From Parabacteroides massiliensis (GTDB lineage Bacteria > Bacteroidota > Bacteroidia > Bacteroidales > Tannerellaceae), in contig NZ_LT700191.1 of NCBI RefSeq assembly GCF_900155425.1, positions 1,263,198 to 1,327,197 of the forward strand: a stretch of 64,000 nucleotides of DNA. Reading direction: 5' to 3'. Of the stretch, positions 8,748 to 19,352 are shown piece by piece. Position numbers and translations under genes: made by a program. The stretch's first letter is position 1. Each line of letters opens with the position of its first letter. The notes under the pieces are model-generated. The model did no database searches and was not told the DNA's origin. It saw nothing but the letters and a program-made list of their open reading frames with translations.

Positions 8748-9176
8748 GTTGTGATTTGCTTTCATTTTTGTATCTTTGAACTATTAGAAACAACCAAGCG
8801 GTGCACCGGTGGCCAGCTTCAAACGTTGTGATTTGCTTTCATTTTTGTATCTTTGAACTATTAGAAACAACTACCCGCCAGCGTGGCAACATCGTGATCA
8901 GTTGTGATTTGCTTTCATTTTTGTATCTTTGAACTATTAGAAACAACTTTAAAGACAGCAGCATCGCGATGAACGTGTTGTGATTTGCTTTCATTTTTGT
9001 ATCTTTGAACTATTAGAAACAACTAATTCAGGGGGCACATCGCGACCGCTGTCGTTGTGATTTGCTTTCATTTTTGTATCTTTGAACTATTAGAAACAAC
9101 ACCGCCAATACGATCCGTGACAGGGATGCGTTGTGATTTGCTTTCATTTTTGTATCTTTGAACTATTAGAAACAAC
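8748..9176 (+). CRISPR. CRISPR array, 6 repeats of 47 bp and 5 spacers
   Basis: There are six repeats at 8748-8794, 8825-8871, 8901-8947, 8977-9023, 9054-9100 and 9130-9176. They look identical and start GTTGTGATTTGC and end TTAGAAACAAC. The spacers are 30, 29, 29, 30 and 29 bp. The 47-bp length is typical of type II-C arrays in Bacteroidetes. The tracrRNA anti-repeat at 15064-15085 pairs with the 5' part of the repeat as written, so crRNA is read from the plus strand, convergent with cas2-cas1-cas9. The lack of any decayed repeat makes the ends hard to polarise. The spacers are GC-richer than the repeats. Confidence 0.98.
8749..8778 (+). promoter_or_regulatory. Promoter inside CRISPR repeat (first of six identical copies)
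   Basis: Positions 2-4 of the repeat are TTG and positions 24-31 are TATCTTTG, 19 nt apart. This is the same architecture as the likely promoters at 25381-25410 and (minus strand) 56393-56422. Transcription would start around repeat position 36-38 and run into the following spacer. The same element recurs at 8826, 8902, 8978, 9055 and 9131. Confidence 0.6.
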
Positions 9177-9246
9177 TGAATTTACATTGTTTGCTATTAA
9201 TCAAGGATTTAAACACTAAGTTAGAATAAAAAAATAATTGTTGTTT

Positions 9247-9283
9247 AAAAGGAAAATCCTACTGTTTTGTAGGATTTTCCTTT

Positions 9284-9285
<2 letters not shown>
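9247..9285. terminator. Bidirectional terminator between the array and cas2
   Basis: A 12-bp perfect stem (9251-9262 with 9269-9280) is flanked by four A on the left and five T on the right. It can stop array transcription (+) and the cas operon (-), and it overlaps the cas2 stop codon. Confidence 0.88.
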
Positions 9286-10547
<1,262 letters not shown>

Positions 10548-10601
10548 AAGCCATTCGATTTTAATCTGTTATTAATCGGGATAAAAAATATTTAAGAAAA
10601 A

Positions 10602-10653
10602 GTTGTATGCTATTTTGGAAAAGGGTACAACCTTTTTGAAAATAGCATACAAC
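10602..10653. repeat. Perfect inverted repeat between cas9 and cas1
   Basis: A perfect 15-bp inverted repeat (GTTGTATGCTATTTT at 10602-10616 with its complement at 10639-10653) encloses a second nested AAAGG...CCTTT pairing. A- and T-tracts on both sides make it a plausible bidirectional terminator or RNA processing site. It may uncouple expression of cas9 from cas1-cas2. Confidence 0.6.
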
Positions 10654-10679
10654 CTTTTTTATTTCAATATCTAATAGGC

Positions 10680-13130
10680 TTAGTACTCTCCCACTGAAAC
10701 GATTTGCCCAATGTGGTTAATTCGGACTTTAACCATTCTATCTATTTTAGTTAATGAAGTAATACGTTTCCACGTTATTTCTTGTAACTCCTTTTTATCC
10801 TCTATTGTTGTTTCTAAATGAAGTCTAAAGACATAGTATTTAGAAGAAAACTTCTGCACTCTAAACAAATTCGGACTAATCACCGCATAATTATTCGGAT
10901 CCAACAAATCTATTTCCATTGGATTGAAACCTGTTTTTTCATTCGGAAATACAAAGTATTCATTTTGCTTCATGCTAAACAAGAATTGCCAGCCTTCACT
11001 TCTTCTGTAATCTTTATCGATAACAGGCAACCCCAAATTAGCCCGTGTTACTGCCTCAAAGAAAGAAACGACAACCTCATCCAATTCATACATCAGATTG
11101 CCATCCTCATCAAACATCTCCTGTCCTTTTTTATCCAAGACGGGTTTACGATAAATAGCCACATGGTGGTTATTACCGGTATTTACAAAATCCACAGGGA
11201 TCTGTTTTCCGTTTTCATCCAATATCGGATTCCCGTTTTTATCTTTCTTCACATGCAGCGATTGGGCATTATTGATTCCTCGAATACTCACCCGCTTGAT
11301 ACTTATTCCTTTCTCCCGATTTAACCATATAGGGTTTTCATCCAAATTGACAAATGCTTTCTTGGCATCTCCTCCATATTCTTTCAGGCGTTGTTCCAAA
11401 ATAGTACGAATCTTCGTATCTACTACTTTATCTACGTTCAAACCAGGATCAATAGGTTTACGTATCGTATAAACCGTTTCCAATTCGACTATTTGTACCC
11501 TGTCCGGCATTTGCATGGTTTGCGCCCTATCCAAATAGATCGGATTCTTTTCCAACGAGTTTTTACCGGTAAACGCCTTCTTGGGATCATTTCTAAAAGC
11601 TTCCAAACGCTTTAACAAGGCATTCCTGTAATTTTGCCTGCTTACAGTTGCAATCTTGGCTGCATCAAAAGAAGCATTCACTTTTTCCATCTTCGTTAAA
11701 TATTGTTTATGGCTTCCGTAGATTGTTTCCAAATGTAATTGTCCACGTGGAGTTTGCTGGTGCTTCTTGAATATTCCCCCTTTCTTTTTGATGCAATTCA
11801 CATTGGTCGTAACTACTTTGTTCTTAGCCTTGATAGAAACCAACAGATTCTCCAAATGCCATTTTGCCTCTGTCCTGAACTGCCCTAATGGCATAGGTGG
11901 AACAGCCTTTCCCGACTCAAAATAACGGGTCTTTATACCTACTATATTCGTATGTTCCTTACAATCGGATTTCCAAGCGGCATTTTTATTATTAAAATAC
12001 TGGATAAACACATCTTTGGTGAACGCAACAGTTAGTGCATCCATCGCATGATGCCTATGGTCGTTCCTCTTTGTCCAATCTTTTATCCGTTTGATTATTC
12101 TTCCATCCTTATCCTCAAAACTCTCTACCAATCCCAAGGCTTCATACTTCGGTAGGTTCAACTCTTTCATAACATCCACAAGTTGCCAATCCTCCCGCAG
12201 CTTGTCCGTAATAGAACCGGTCGTAGCCACCACTCTGCGACAAATATCATTCAGCATGGCAAGAGCTTTTTTAGCAATATATTGCGTATTCCGCAAATCT
12301 CTGTCGATAAATCCATCCGGAATATCGCTCTGTTCCATCTTTAATTTCCGGAGTTTGGCTTTCCTGTCCTTACATACATTTTCACAACGATTGAGATATT
12401 CCTGTAATCCCTCTTCCCCATATTTATCTTTTACGAAATCGTAGGCAGTCTTATTTCCTTTCTCGATATTGATTGCCCTATATTCCAATGTTTTATTGGA
12501 CAACGAATCATCAAAAAGCCGAGCCTGCGGAATGATATGTTCGATGTCTATTTCTTTACTGAAAAGTTTTTCTTTCGGAATATACTGGTTGGAATACAAC
12601 GTCTTATATCCATTTTCTTTCAACTCTTCATAAAGTTTATATCGTATGATATCATTGCGACTCACATGTATCATACCAAATTCTGATTGTAACAATTTGC
12701 GTATTTCATCATGTTCACGAGTATTCTTTGCAATAACCTTAGTTAGTTCCTCACGTTCTTTGGCACTTTTTTTCAGTTCCCGCGCCAGTTCCACACGAAT
12801 TTCATCAGGCCTTCCATACGCATCAATAACCGCATTGATCACATTCACCATTTGGTTCAGAATTTTTTCTACCACAGGATTGCGCAAACTGTTTTTAGGA
12901 AGGATATCCAATTTGTCTTTTAAAACCTTGTTTTCTATCTCCTCCTTAGTCAACGATGATTTGGAATGACGATAGCCGGCATACTCACAAGCTATGTCAT
13001 ACTGACTGCCCTCTTTCAAATAGGGTAAAATTTTTTTAATAGCTTTAGCACTTAAACTTCCGTAATCATCTTGAAACGATATATTCGCCAATTCTATGGC
13101 GTATTCTTTCTCAACCCTGCACAATTGCAT
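10680..13130 (-). CDS. cas9: Cas9, C-terminal part (RuvC-II, HNH, RuvC-III, PAM-interacting); separated by frameshift
   Basis: The downstream frame of a frameshifted type II-C Cas9. From the ATG at 13130 it encodes 816 residues, but homologous sequence begins slightly upstream (RTGNGKLIEKI from 13163). It keeps RuvC-II (PDEIRVELARELKK, catalytic Glu), HNH (EIDIEHIIPQARLFDDSLSN, catalytic His) and RuvC-III (RHHAMDALTVAF, catalytic His and Asp). A ~550-residue C-terminal region follows that should carry the PAM-interacting domain. Joined to the N-terminal frame the protein would be about 1431 residues, the usual size for Bacteroidetes Cas9. The ATG lies 16 nt past the stop of the N-terminal frame, so reinitiation could make a separate C-lobe. 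Natural mutation, sequencing error and a functional split are all possible. Confidence 0.9.
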   Translation of the reverse strand: MQLCRVEKEYAIELANISFQDDYGSLSAKAIKKILPYLKEGSQYDIACEYAGYRHSKSSLTKEEIENKVLKDKLDILPKNSLRNPVVEKILNQMVNVINAVIDAYGRPDEIRVELARELKKSAKEREELTKVIAKNTREHDEIRKLLQSEFGMIHVSRNDIIRYKLYEELKENGYKTLYSNQYIPKEKLFSKEIDIEHIIPQARLFDDSLSNKTLEYRAINIEKGNKTAYDFVKDKYGEEGLQEYLNRCENVCKDRKAKLRKLKMEQSDIPDGFIDRDLRNTQYIAKKALAMLNDICRRVVATTGSITDKLREDWQLVDVMKELNLPKYEALGLVESFEDKDGRIIKRIKDWTKRNDHRHHAMDALTVAFTKDVFIQYFNNKNAAWKSDCKEHTNIVGIKTRYFESGKAVPPMPLGQFRTEAKWHLENLLVSIKAKNKVVTTNVNCIKKKGGIFKKHQQTPRGQLHLETIYGSHKQYLTKMEKVNASFDAAKIATVSRQNYRNALLKRLEAFRNDPKKAFTGKNSLEKNPIYLDRAQTMQMPDRVQIVELETVYTIRKPIDPGLNVDKVVDTKIRTILEQRLKEYGGDAKKAFVNLDENPIWLNREKGISIKRVSIRGINNAQSLHVKKDKNGNPILDENGKQIPVDFVNTGNNHHVAIYRKPVLDKKGQEMFDEDGNLMYELDEVVVSFFEAVTRANLGLPVIDKDYRRSEGWQFLFSMKQNEYFVFPNEKTGFNPMEIDLLDPNNYAVISPNLFRVQKFSSKYYVFRLHLETTIEDKKELQEITWKRITSLTKIDRMVKVRINHIGQIVSVGEY

Positions 13131-13146
13131 GATTTTTTCAATCAAT

Positions 13147-14976
13147 TTACCATTTCCGGTACGTATTATCACCCTCGAATGAATACAATAGATGCCAAAG
13201 CCTGAAATAAGGTTGCATTTCCAAATCCTTACCCTCTTTATCCAAATCGATGGAAAGCAAATCGGTATTCCATCCCAAATCCACAAAAACAGCCTTTAAT
13301 TGAGCGATTATTTCATCAGCCGGTTTCTTAAAATCCAATGGTTCATAACCATACTTTTCAATCATCTTGCTATATGCTGAAAACAGAGCGAACCCTGTAC
13401 AATTGCCATCTATCTGTTTGAAATTCATATCCAACTCTTGTGGATTTTCGAATAAAAGTTTTAACACCTCCGTTTTCGTCAAATCTTTTTTGCAAGAAAG
13501 TTCTTTGGCTAATATTTCTTTCTCTTCTTGATACAGAAAACGTCTGCCTTCCATCGCCAAGGCATCCACTGTATTGTCAAACAGACCAAAGGAAACATTC
13601 GTTTGCTTGCGTTTTTTCCTTTTCTCGCCCACAAACACTTCTATATTATTCAATGTCTGCCATATCTTAAACTCCTGAAACAGCGGATGTGATCGAGGTA
13701 TAACTCTACATCCTATAATTTTAGTTTGTTTCTTGCCGTCTTTTTCGACAATGACTTCCCTATTTTCAAATTCGCAAAAACTAACCAAACCTTTTTGGCT
13801 TTTCAAGCGCCTTTGGTAAAATATAATAATATCACGTATCTCCTTCTTTAGTTCCGGTGTCAGTTCTTTATGATACTCCGTTTGTTTTTCCCAAATCACA
13901 TTGAACTCATCCAAATAATCCTGCCGGTAAAATACCATATTGCGCAAACTCATGTTGGGATTCTTATCCAATTCTGCCATTTGGTATTGCCCAACTGTCT
14001 GATGATTGAAATAAAGGACTTTACTTCGGTCGCTGATAGCCCCCAAATAACCACTTGACGCACTTATCTGTCCATTGATTTCTTGTAATACTACAGCTAT
14101 CTCTTCCAAATCCAATTGCTCGGTAAGAGCTTGTACACGCCAACGATAGTTTTCCTTTTTCAATGCCTCCCCTTTCACCGTCCGTTTAATACCGACAAGC
14201 CTATATTCTTTTTCTTGGTTTTCTGTTTTGGACTCATTCTCGTTCCAAACACTAACCTCTTTGGTCCATGTAAAGTATTTTGCCAGAATAGCCCAAGTCT
14301 GACTTTTATTTTTTCCTTTAACCTCTTCTTTGGCTGCATCACAAAAAGATTGAGGATTGAATTGTTTTTGAAAATTCCATATCCTATCAAATTCATCCTG
14401 CAAATCTGAACGATAGAAATCAGGAAAAGTTCTCTTACCTGATTCAAGTAATTGCAGACAAAATTGTCCGGGAGTCAAATCCTCATCATACAATTTCTTG
14501 GCAATCTCCATCCCGTCAATCAAAGAACCATCTTCCTCTCCTTTTGCTTTCCGACTGCTTTTATATCCTCGTTTCTTGTTTATCATCAACAACACACGAG
14601 CCAACTCTTCCAAAGAGACTTCTTCTTCAGCAGCCTTTGCCCGCAAACGGTAAGTTTCGAACGTGGTTCTATTCCCTTGTTCAGAAAGGATCGTTTTATC
14701 TGTAATAAACCCGACTTTTTTCAGAAGCTCGATTAGCACGTCACGCCGTAATTTGTATCGTTGCAAATTACGGCGCATGCTTCTTTTAAGGGTTCTATCG
14801 GCATTGGTTGTAATACTCTTTCCTTTTTCAAAATTTTGCATTTCATCCACAGTCAGAGGATTGACTCTTACACCTAACTGAACGATTGATGATATTTCCT
14901 CGGCTCCTTCACCTTCATTTAACAATGCCCACCCTATACTACTCGTGCCTAAATCCAATCCCAAAATTCTTTTCAT
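13147..14976 (-). CDS. cas9: Cas9, N-terminal part (RuvC-I, bridge helix, recognition lobe); ends at frameshift
   Basis: The first 609 codons of a type II-C Cas9, the RNA-guided nuclease of this locus. RuvC-I has LGLDLGTSSIGWALL with Asp8. The arginine-rich bridge helix is RTLKRSMRRNLQRYKLRRD at about residue 60-78. The rest is recognition lobe, ending in RLWHLLYSFEGDN. After that codon the frame reads TYRKW and stops, while family-like sequence (RTGNGKLIEKI) continues in another frame, one base later. A TATATTTG -7 box on this strand at 15005-14998 would give a short leader. The tracrRNA promoter is divergent about 80 bp upstream. Confidence 0.93.
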   Translation of the reverse strand: MKRILGLDLGTSSIGWALLNEGEGAEEISSIVQLGVRVNPLTVDEMQNFEKGKSITTNADRTLKRSMRRNLQRYKLRRDVLIELLKKVGFITDKTILSEQGNRTTFETYRLRAKAAEEEVSLEELARVLLMINKKRGYKSSRKAKGEEDGSLIDGMEIAKKLYDEDLTPGQFCLQLLESGKRTFPDFYRSDLQDEFDRIWNFQKQFNPQSFCDAAKEEVKGKNKSQTWAILAKYFTWTKEVSVWNENESKTENQEKEYRLVGIKRTVKGEALKKENYRWRVQALTEQLDLEEIAVVLQEINGQISASSGYLGAISDRSKVLYFNHQTVGQYQMAELDKNPNMSLRNMVFYRQDYLDEFNVIWEKQTEYHKELTPELKKEIRDIIIFYQRRLKSQKGLVSFCEFENREVIVEKDGKKQTKIIGCRVIPRSHPLFQEFKIWQTLNNIEVFVGEKRKKRKQTNVSFGLFDNTVDALAMEGRRFLYQEEKEILAKELSCKKDLTKTEVLKLLFENPQELDMNFKQIDGNCTGFALFSAYSKMIEKYGYEPLDFKKPADEIIAQLKAVFVDLGWNTDLLSIDLDKEGKDLEMQPYFRLWHLLYSFEGDNTYRKW

Positions 14977-15027
14977 GGTATATCATTTTTATTTTCCCAA
15001 ATATATAAATAATATTTCTAAAATATA

Positions 15028-15059
15028 TTTGCATACAAACCTTTTATTCCATACATTTG
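15028..15059 (+). promoter_or_regulatory. tracrRNA promoter
   Basis: TTTG at 15028-15031 and TACATTTG at 15052-15059, 20 nt apart, match the Bacteroidetes -33/-7 consensus. The expected start near 15064 falls at the beginning of the anti-repeat. Confidence 0.72.
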
Positions 15060-15063
15060 TTCT

Positions 15064-15146
15064 ACTAAAATGAAGCAAATCACAATAAGGATTATTCCGT
15101 TGTGAAAACATTAGGTTCCCTCGCCCTCCTGCGGGGGATTTTTTTA
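15064..15146 (+). ncRNA. tracrRNA of the type II-C CRISPR system
   Basis: The segment 15064-15085 (ACTAAAATGAAGCAAATCAC core) is complementary to the first ~24 bases of the CRISPR repeat with only a few mismatches and one bulge. This is the anti-repeat. Next comes a small hairpin around GGATTATTCC with flanking CACAA/TTGTG, then a 7-bp GC-rich terminator stem (15118-15124 with 15131-15137, one G-U pair) and seven T. The predicted RNA is about 80 nt. It pairs with crRNA and loads Cas9. It is transcribed divergently from cas9, about 6 kb from the array. Confidence 0.88.
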
Positions 15147-15252
15147 TAAGTGTCCCCTACCCTCTCATATCTATTCTATCCAACAGAACCTTTCTTGTTT
15201 TTCATCCTTATTGTCTCATTTTCAAAAAAGCCATTCGTCTGAATCGAAACTA

Positions 15253-15307
15253 CTACCCCATCTAATTCGATTTTCTACCCTATCTAATTCAAATTTCCCT
15301 ATAGGGT
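15253..15307. promoter_or_regulatory. Tandem direct repeats plus palindrome, possible operator
   Basis: CTACCCCATCTAATTC at 15253-15268 recurs as CTACCCTATCTAATTC at 15275-15290, 22 bp apart (two helical turns). The palindrome CCCTATAGGG follows at 15298-15307. The rest of the 15147-15539 gap holds only promoter-like boxes (TACATTTG at 15365, TAACTTTG at 15491). No regulator is recognised. Confidence 0.4.
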
Positions 15308-15490
15308 AATATTTTTTAAGAAACAGACATTTTTATCATTTCGCTATAAACCAGAAATTTATTGTACATTTGAGGCCTAAAGGGGGATATTGTATTTTTC
15401 GAGTTGCCATCCATTGCTTTCAGAATGAAATTTTGTCCTGCCCATCCTTGCAATTTGACGCTTCAAACCTTTATGTATTACAAAATTCAC

Positions 15491-15498
15491 TAACTTTG
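15491..15498 (+). promoter_or_regulatory. -7 box upstream of leuS
   Basis: TAACTTTG matches TAnnTTTG and lies about 40 nt before the leuS ATG. No good -33 element is seen. A second box, TACATTTG at 15365-15372, would give a leader of about 165 nt. No T-box structure was recognised. Confidence 0.45.
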
Positions 15499-15539
15499 TG
15501 GCTTTAAATAGAAAACGATAAAATAAACAATAAATAATC

Positions 15540-18377
15540 ATGGAATACAATTTCAGAGAAATTGAAAAAAAGTGGCACGAATACTGGATTGCCAATAAAG
15601 TTTATAAAGTCGAAAAAAATGCCGACAAACCAAAGTATTACGTATTGGACATGTTTCCCTATCCGTCAGGAGCAGGACTACATGTAGGCCACCCGCTCGG
15701 CTATATTGCTTCTGATATTTATTCCCGCTATAAACGTCTGCAAGGATTCAACGTCCTGCACCCGATGGGCTACGATGCTTATGGGTTGCCGGCAGAACAA
15801 TATGCCATCCAAACCGGACAGCATCCTGAAGTAACGACAAAGAAAAACATCGCCCGTTATCGGGAGCAGATGGACAAAATAGGTTTCAGCTATGACTGGA
15901 GCCGCGAAATCCGTACTTGCGACCCCGAATATTATAAATGGACGCAATGGGCATTCATCCGGATGTTCAACAGCTACTACTGCAATGATAAAAAGCAGGC
16001 ACGTCCTATCAGCGAACTGGTTGCCACTTTCGAACAGTCCGGAACGGAAGGTTTGAATGTTGCTTGCAGCGAAGAATTGCATTTCACTGCCGGCGAATGG
16101 AAAGCCAAAAGCGAAAAAGAGAAACAGGAAATCCTGCTGAACTACCGGATCGCTTATCGGGGCGAAACGATGGTAAACTGGTGTGCCGCATTGGGTACGG
16201 TACTGGCCAACGACGAAGTGGTGAACGGCGTTTCCGAACGTGGTGGCTATCCGGTGGAACAAAAAATCATGCGTCAGTGGTGCCTGCGTGTATCCGCCTA
16301 TGCACAACGTCTTCTGGACGGACTGGACACGATCGACTGGACAGACTCGCTGAAAGAAACACAACGCAATTGGATCGGCCGTAGCGAAGGTGCCGAAATC
16401 CAGTTCAAAGTAAAAGACAGCGACCTTGAGTTTACCATCTTTACAACCCGCGCCGACACAATGTTCGGTGTCACTTTCATGGTCTTGGCTCCTGAAAGCG
16501 AACTGGTGGCACAATTGACGACTCCGGAGCAGAAACAGGAAGTCGACGCTTATCTGGACCGCACTAAAAAACGTACGGAACGTGAACGTATCGCCGATCG
16601 TTCCGTTACCGGTGTATTCAGCGGTTCATACGCAATCAACCCGTTCACGGGAGACGCCGTGCCCGTCTGGATCAGCGACTACGTACTGGCCGGCTATGGA
16701 ACAGGCGCTATCATGGCCGTTCCGGCACACGACAGCCGCGACTATGCATTCGCCAAACATTTCAACCTGCCGATTATCCCGCTGATCGAAGGTTGCGACG
16801 TAAGCGAAGAAAGCTTCGATGCAAAAGAAGGAATCGTCTGCAACTCACCGAGACCGGACGTGACGCCTCATTGCGACTTGTCGTTGAATGGCCTGACCGT
16901 AAAAGAAGCAATCGCCGCCACCAAGAAATACGTGGCAGAACATAAGTTAGGACGCGTAAAGGTGAACTACCGTCTGCGCGACGCTATCTTCAGCCGCCAG
17001 CGTTACTGGGGCGAACCGTTCCCTGTCTATTACGATGCAGACGGTATGCCGCAGATGTTGCCGGTAGACAAGTTGCCGTTGGAATTGCCGGAAGTAGATA
17101 AATTCCTGCCGACCGAAACTGGCGAACCACCTCTGGGACATGCCGTAAAATGGGCATGGGACACCGTAAAACAGGAGGTCACGGAAGTTTCCAAAATAGA
17201 CAACAAGACTGTCTTCCCGTTGGAACTTTGTACGATGCCGGGATTTGCCGGTTCATCCGCCTATTACCTGCGCTATATGGACCCACACAATAACCAGGCT
17301 TTGGTTGCGAAAGACATAGACGAATACTGGCGCAACGTTGACCTGTATATAGGGGGCACCGAACATGCTACCGGACACTTGATATACAGCCGTTTCTGGA
17401 ACAAATTCCTGTTTGACTTAGGACTCGTCTGCGAAGAGGAGCCGTTCAAGAAACTGATCAACCAAGGTATGATCCAGGGACGTTCCAACTTCGTATACCG
17501 TATCAACGGCACAAACAAATTCGTATCTCTGAACCTGAAAGACCAATACGAGGTCACCCCTATCCATGTAGACGTAAACATCGTATCAAACGATATACTG
17601 GATATCGAAGCCTTCAAAAACTGGCGTCCGGAATATAACGATGCGGAATTTGTATTGGAAGACGGCAAATATATTTGCGGATGGGCTGTTGAAAAAATGT
17701 CGAAATCGATGTTCAACGTGGTCAATCCGGATATGATTGTCGAAAAATACGGTGCCGACACGCTTCGCCTGTATGAAATGTTCTTAGGTCCGTTGGAACA
17801 GTCCAAACCGTGGGATACGAACGGTATCGACGGCGTGCACCGATTCTTGAAAAAACTCTGGGGATTGTTCTTCGGCAATACGGACAGCTTGCAGATCACA
17901 GATGCAGAACCGACGGCCGATGAACTGAAATCATTGCACAAACTGATCAAGAAAGTGACATACGACATCGAACATTTCTCGTACAACACTTCCATCAGTG
18001 CCTTCATGATCTGTGTAAACGAATTGAGCAGCCTGAAATGCAACAAACGGCCGATTCTGGAACAGTTAATCGTTCTGCTTACTCCGTTCGCTCCTCATAT
18101 TGCTGAAGAATTATGGCACACCTGCGGTCACGATACTACCGTATGCGATGCCGAATGGCCTGTCTACAACGAAGAATACTTGAAAGAAAATTCGCTTACT
18201 TATGCTATTTCCTTCAACGGCAAAGCCCGTTTCAGCATGGAACTTCCAGCCGATATGCCCCGCGAAGAGATAGAAAAAGCCGCTCTTGCCCATGAAAATT
18301 CCGCCAAATGGATGGAAGGCAAGACCCCGAAAAAGATTATCGTTGTTCCCGGAAAGATTGTAAACATCGTAATCTAA
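15540..18377 (+). CDS. leuS: Leucyl-tRNA synthetase
   Basis: A full-length 945-residue class I aminoacyl-tRNA synthetase charging tRNA-Leu. The HIGH-type signature is [14 protein letters not shown] (HVGH 48-51). The CP1 editing domain shows [12 protein letters not shown] (~301-312) and [15 protein letters not shown] (~386-400). The KMSKS loop is EKMSKSMFN (~719). The anticodon-binding and C-terminal domains close the protein. It is about 70 residues longer than E. coli LeuRS, mainly because of insertions around 150-190 and before KMSKS, as is common in Bacteroidetes. The YitT-family gene follows after 10 nt, so the two are probably co-transcribed. Confidence 0.98.
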   Translation: MEYNFREIEKKWHEYWIANKVYKVEKNADKPKYYVLDMFPYPSGAGLHVGHPLGYIASDIYSRYKRLQGFNVLHPMGYDAYGLPAEQYAIQTGQHPEVTTKKNIARYREQMDKIGFSYDWSREIRTCDPEYYKWTQWAFIRMFNSYYCNDKKQARPISELVATFEQSGTEGLNVACSEELHFTAGEWKAKSEKEKQEILLNYRIAYRGETMVNWCAALGTVLANDEVVNGVSERGGYPVEQKIMRQWCLRVSAYAQRLLDGLDTIDWTDSLKETQRNWIGRSEGAEIQFKVKDSDLEFTIFTTRADTMFGVTFMVLAPESELVAQLTTPEQKQEVDAYLDRTKKRTERERIADRSVTGVFSGSYAINPFTGDAVPVWISDYVLAGYGTGAIMAVPAHDSRDYAFAKHFNLPIIPLIEGCDVSEESFDAKEGIVCNSPRPDVTPHCDLSLNGLTVKEAIAATKKYVAEHKLGRVKVNYRLRDAIFSRQRYWGEPFPVYYDADGMPQMLPVDKLPLELPEVDKFLPTETGEPPLGHAVKWAWDTVKQEVTEVSKIDNKTVFPLELCTMPGFAGSSAYYLRYMDPHNNQALVAKDIDEYWRNVDLYIGGTEHATGHLIYSRFWNKFLFDLGLVCEEEPFKKLINQGMIQGRSNFVYRINGTNKFVSLNLKDQYEVTPIHVDVNIVSNDILDIEAFKNWRPEYNDAEFVLEDGKYICGWAVEKMSKSMFNVVNPDMIVEKYGADTLRLYEMFLGPLEQSKPWDTNGIDGVHRFLKKLWGLFFGNTDSLQITDAEPTADELKSLHKLIKKVTYDIEHFSYNTSISAFMICVNELSSLKCNKRPILEQLIVLLTPFAPHIAEELWHTCGHDTTVCDAEWPVYNEEYLKENSLTYAISFNGKARFSMELPADMPREEIEKAALAHENSAKWMEGKTPKKIIVVPGKIVNIVI

Positions 18378-18387
18378 ATTTATTTAT

Positions 18388-19266
18388 ATGAAACTTATAA
18401 ACGACAAAGTCTATTTTGCTGTACAAGATTACCTGATGATCCTGTTGGGTACTCTCTTGTACGGCTTTGGCTTCAACGCTTTCATTCTGTCGAATGAAAT
18501 TATCACCGGTGGAGTCAGTGGTATTTGCGCCTTGATCTTTTTTGCTAGTAATGAATTAATCCCCGTTTCAGTATCTTACTTTGTCATAAACATCGTATTA
18601 CTGTTGGCGGCACTGAAAATTTTAGGATTCAAGTTCCTGATAAAAACGATTTTCGGAGTGTTCTCCCTGTCAGCCTCCTTGTCATTCTTCGAATGGCTTC
18701 TGAAAGGCCAACCTCTTTTACACGACCAACCGTTTATGTCCATCATCATCGGCGCATTCCTCTGCGGAGCAGGTCTCGGACTTGTTTTTTCGGCAAACGG
18801 CAGTACTGGTGGAACGGATATCGTCGGGGCTATTGTGAACAAATACAGGAATATATCGATCGGGCGAGCCTTGCTGTTCTGCGATTTTATCATCATCGGT
18901 TCTTCATTTTTCCTGTTCCATGATGTCGAAAAAATCGTTTTCGGTTTTGTTGAAATGTTTGTAAGCAATTATATAATCGATGTCGTCCTGAACGGAAACC
19001 GTCAATCCGTTCAGTTCCTGATATTCTCTCAGAAATACGACGAAATAGCCGAGCGGATCATCCATGACCTGGACCGTGGTTGCACCATTCTCGACGGTGT
19101 AGGCGGATATTCCCGCAAACCGGTCAAAGTCGTTGTATTGCTGGCTAAAAAATCAGAATCCGTTTCTATTTTCCGCCTGGTAAAACAAATCGACCATCAG
19201 GCTTTCATCTCTCAAAGCATTGTCAGAGGGGTATATGGAGAAGGGTTTGACCAGATAAAAACATAA
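18388..19266 (+). CDS. YitT family membrane protein (DUF161/DUF2179)
   Basis: A 292-residue integral membrane protein. The N-terminal ~190 residues contain five or six hydrophobic segments, with the family motifs [21 protein letters not shown] and [19 protein letters not shown]. The C-terminal ~90 residues form the soluble DUF2179 domain ([19 protein letters not shown], ending in YGEGFDQIK). YitT-family proteins are widespread and their transport role, if any, is not established. It begins 10 nt after leuS and ends before a clear terminator. Confidence 0.88.
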   Translation: MKLINDKVYFAVQDYLMILLGTLLYGFGFNAFILSNEIITGGVSGICALIFFASNELIPVSVSYFVINIVLLLAALKILGFKFLIKTIFGVFSLSASLSFFEWLLKGQPLLHDQPFMSIIIGAFLCGAGLGLVFSANGSTGGTDIVGAIVNKYRNISIGRALLFCDFIIIGSSFFLFHDVEKIVFGFVEMFVSNYIIDVVLNGNRQSVQFLIFSQKYDEIAERIIHDLDRGCTILDGVGGYSRKPVKVVVLLAKKSESVSIFRLVKQIDHQAFISQSIVRGVYGEGFDQIKT

Positions 19267-19286
19267 AACAATCATCCAAACAATTT

Positions 19287-19333
19287 AAAGCACTTCCATA
19301 CGTTATATATACATCGTATAGAAGTGCTTTTTT
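19287..19333 (+). terminator. Terminator after leuS-yitT
   Basis: A 16-bp stem with one mismatch (19287-19302 with 19315-19330), followed by TTTTTTATT. Confidence 0.85.
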
Positions 19334-19352
19334 ATTCATAACAGCAACAAAC

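Noticed and set aside
8901-9053. CATCGCGA shared by spacers 3 and 4 and a similar word in spacer 2
   Set aside because: An 8-base match between short GC-rich spacers is close to chance (roughly 0.07 by a simple estimate); not evidence of a common target.
13147-13170. Programmed ribosomal frameshift in cas9
   Set aside because: No slippery heptamer or stimulatory hairpin is visible at the junction; mutation, error or a reinitiated split are more likely.
15150-15539. T-box or other riboswitch upstream of leuS
   Set aside because: No T-box consensus, specifier hairpin or antiterminator could be found; T-boxes are not expected in this phylum.
15377-15595. 72-codon minus-strand frame before leuS
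   Set aside because: It overlaps the leuS start and its promoter, has no start context or recognisable domain.
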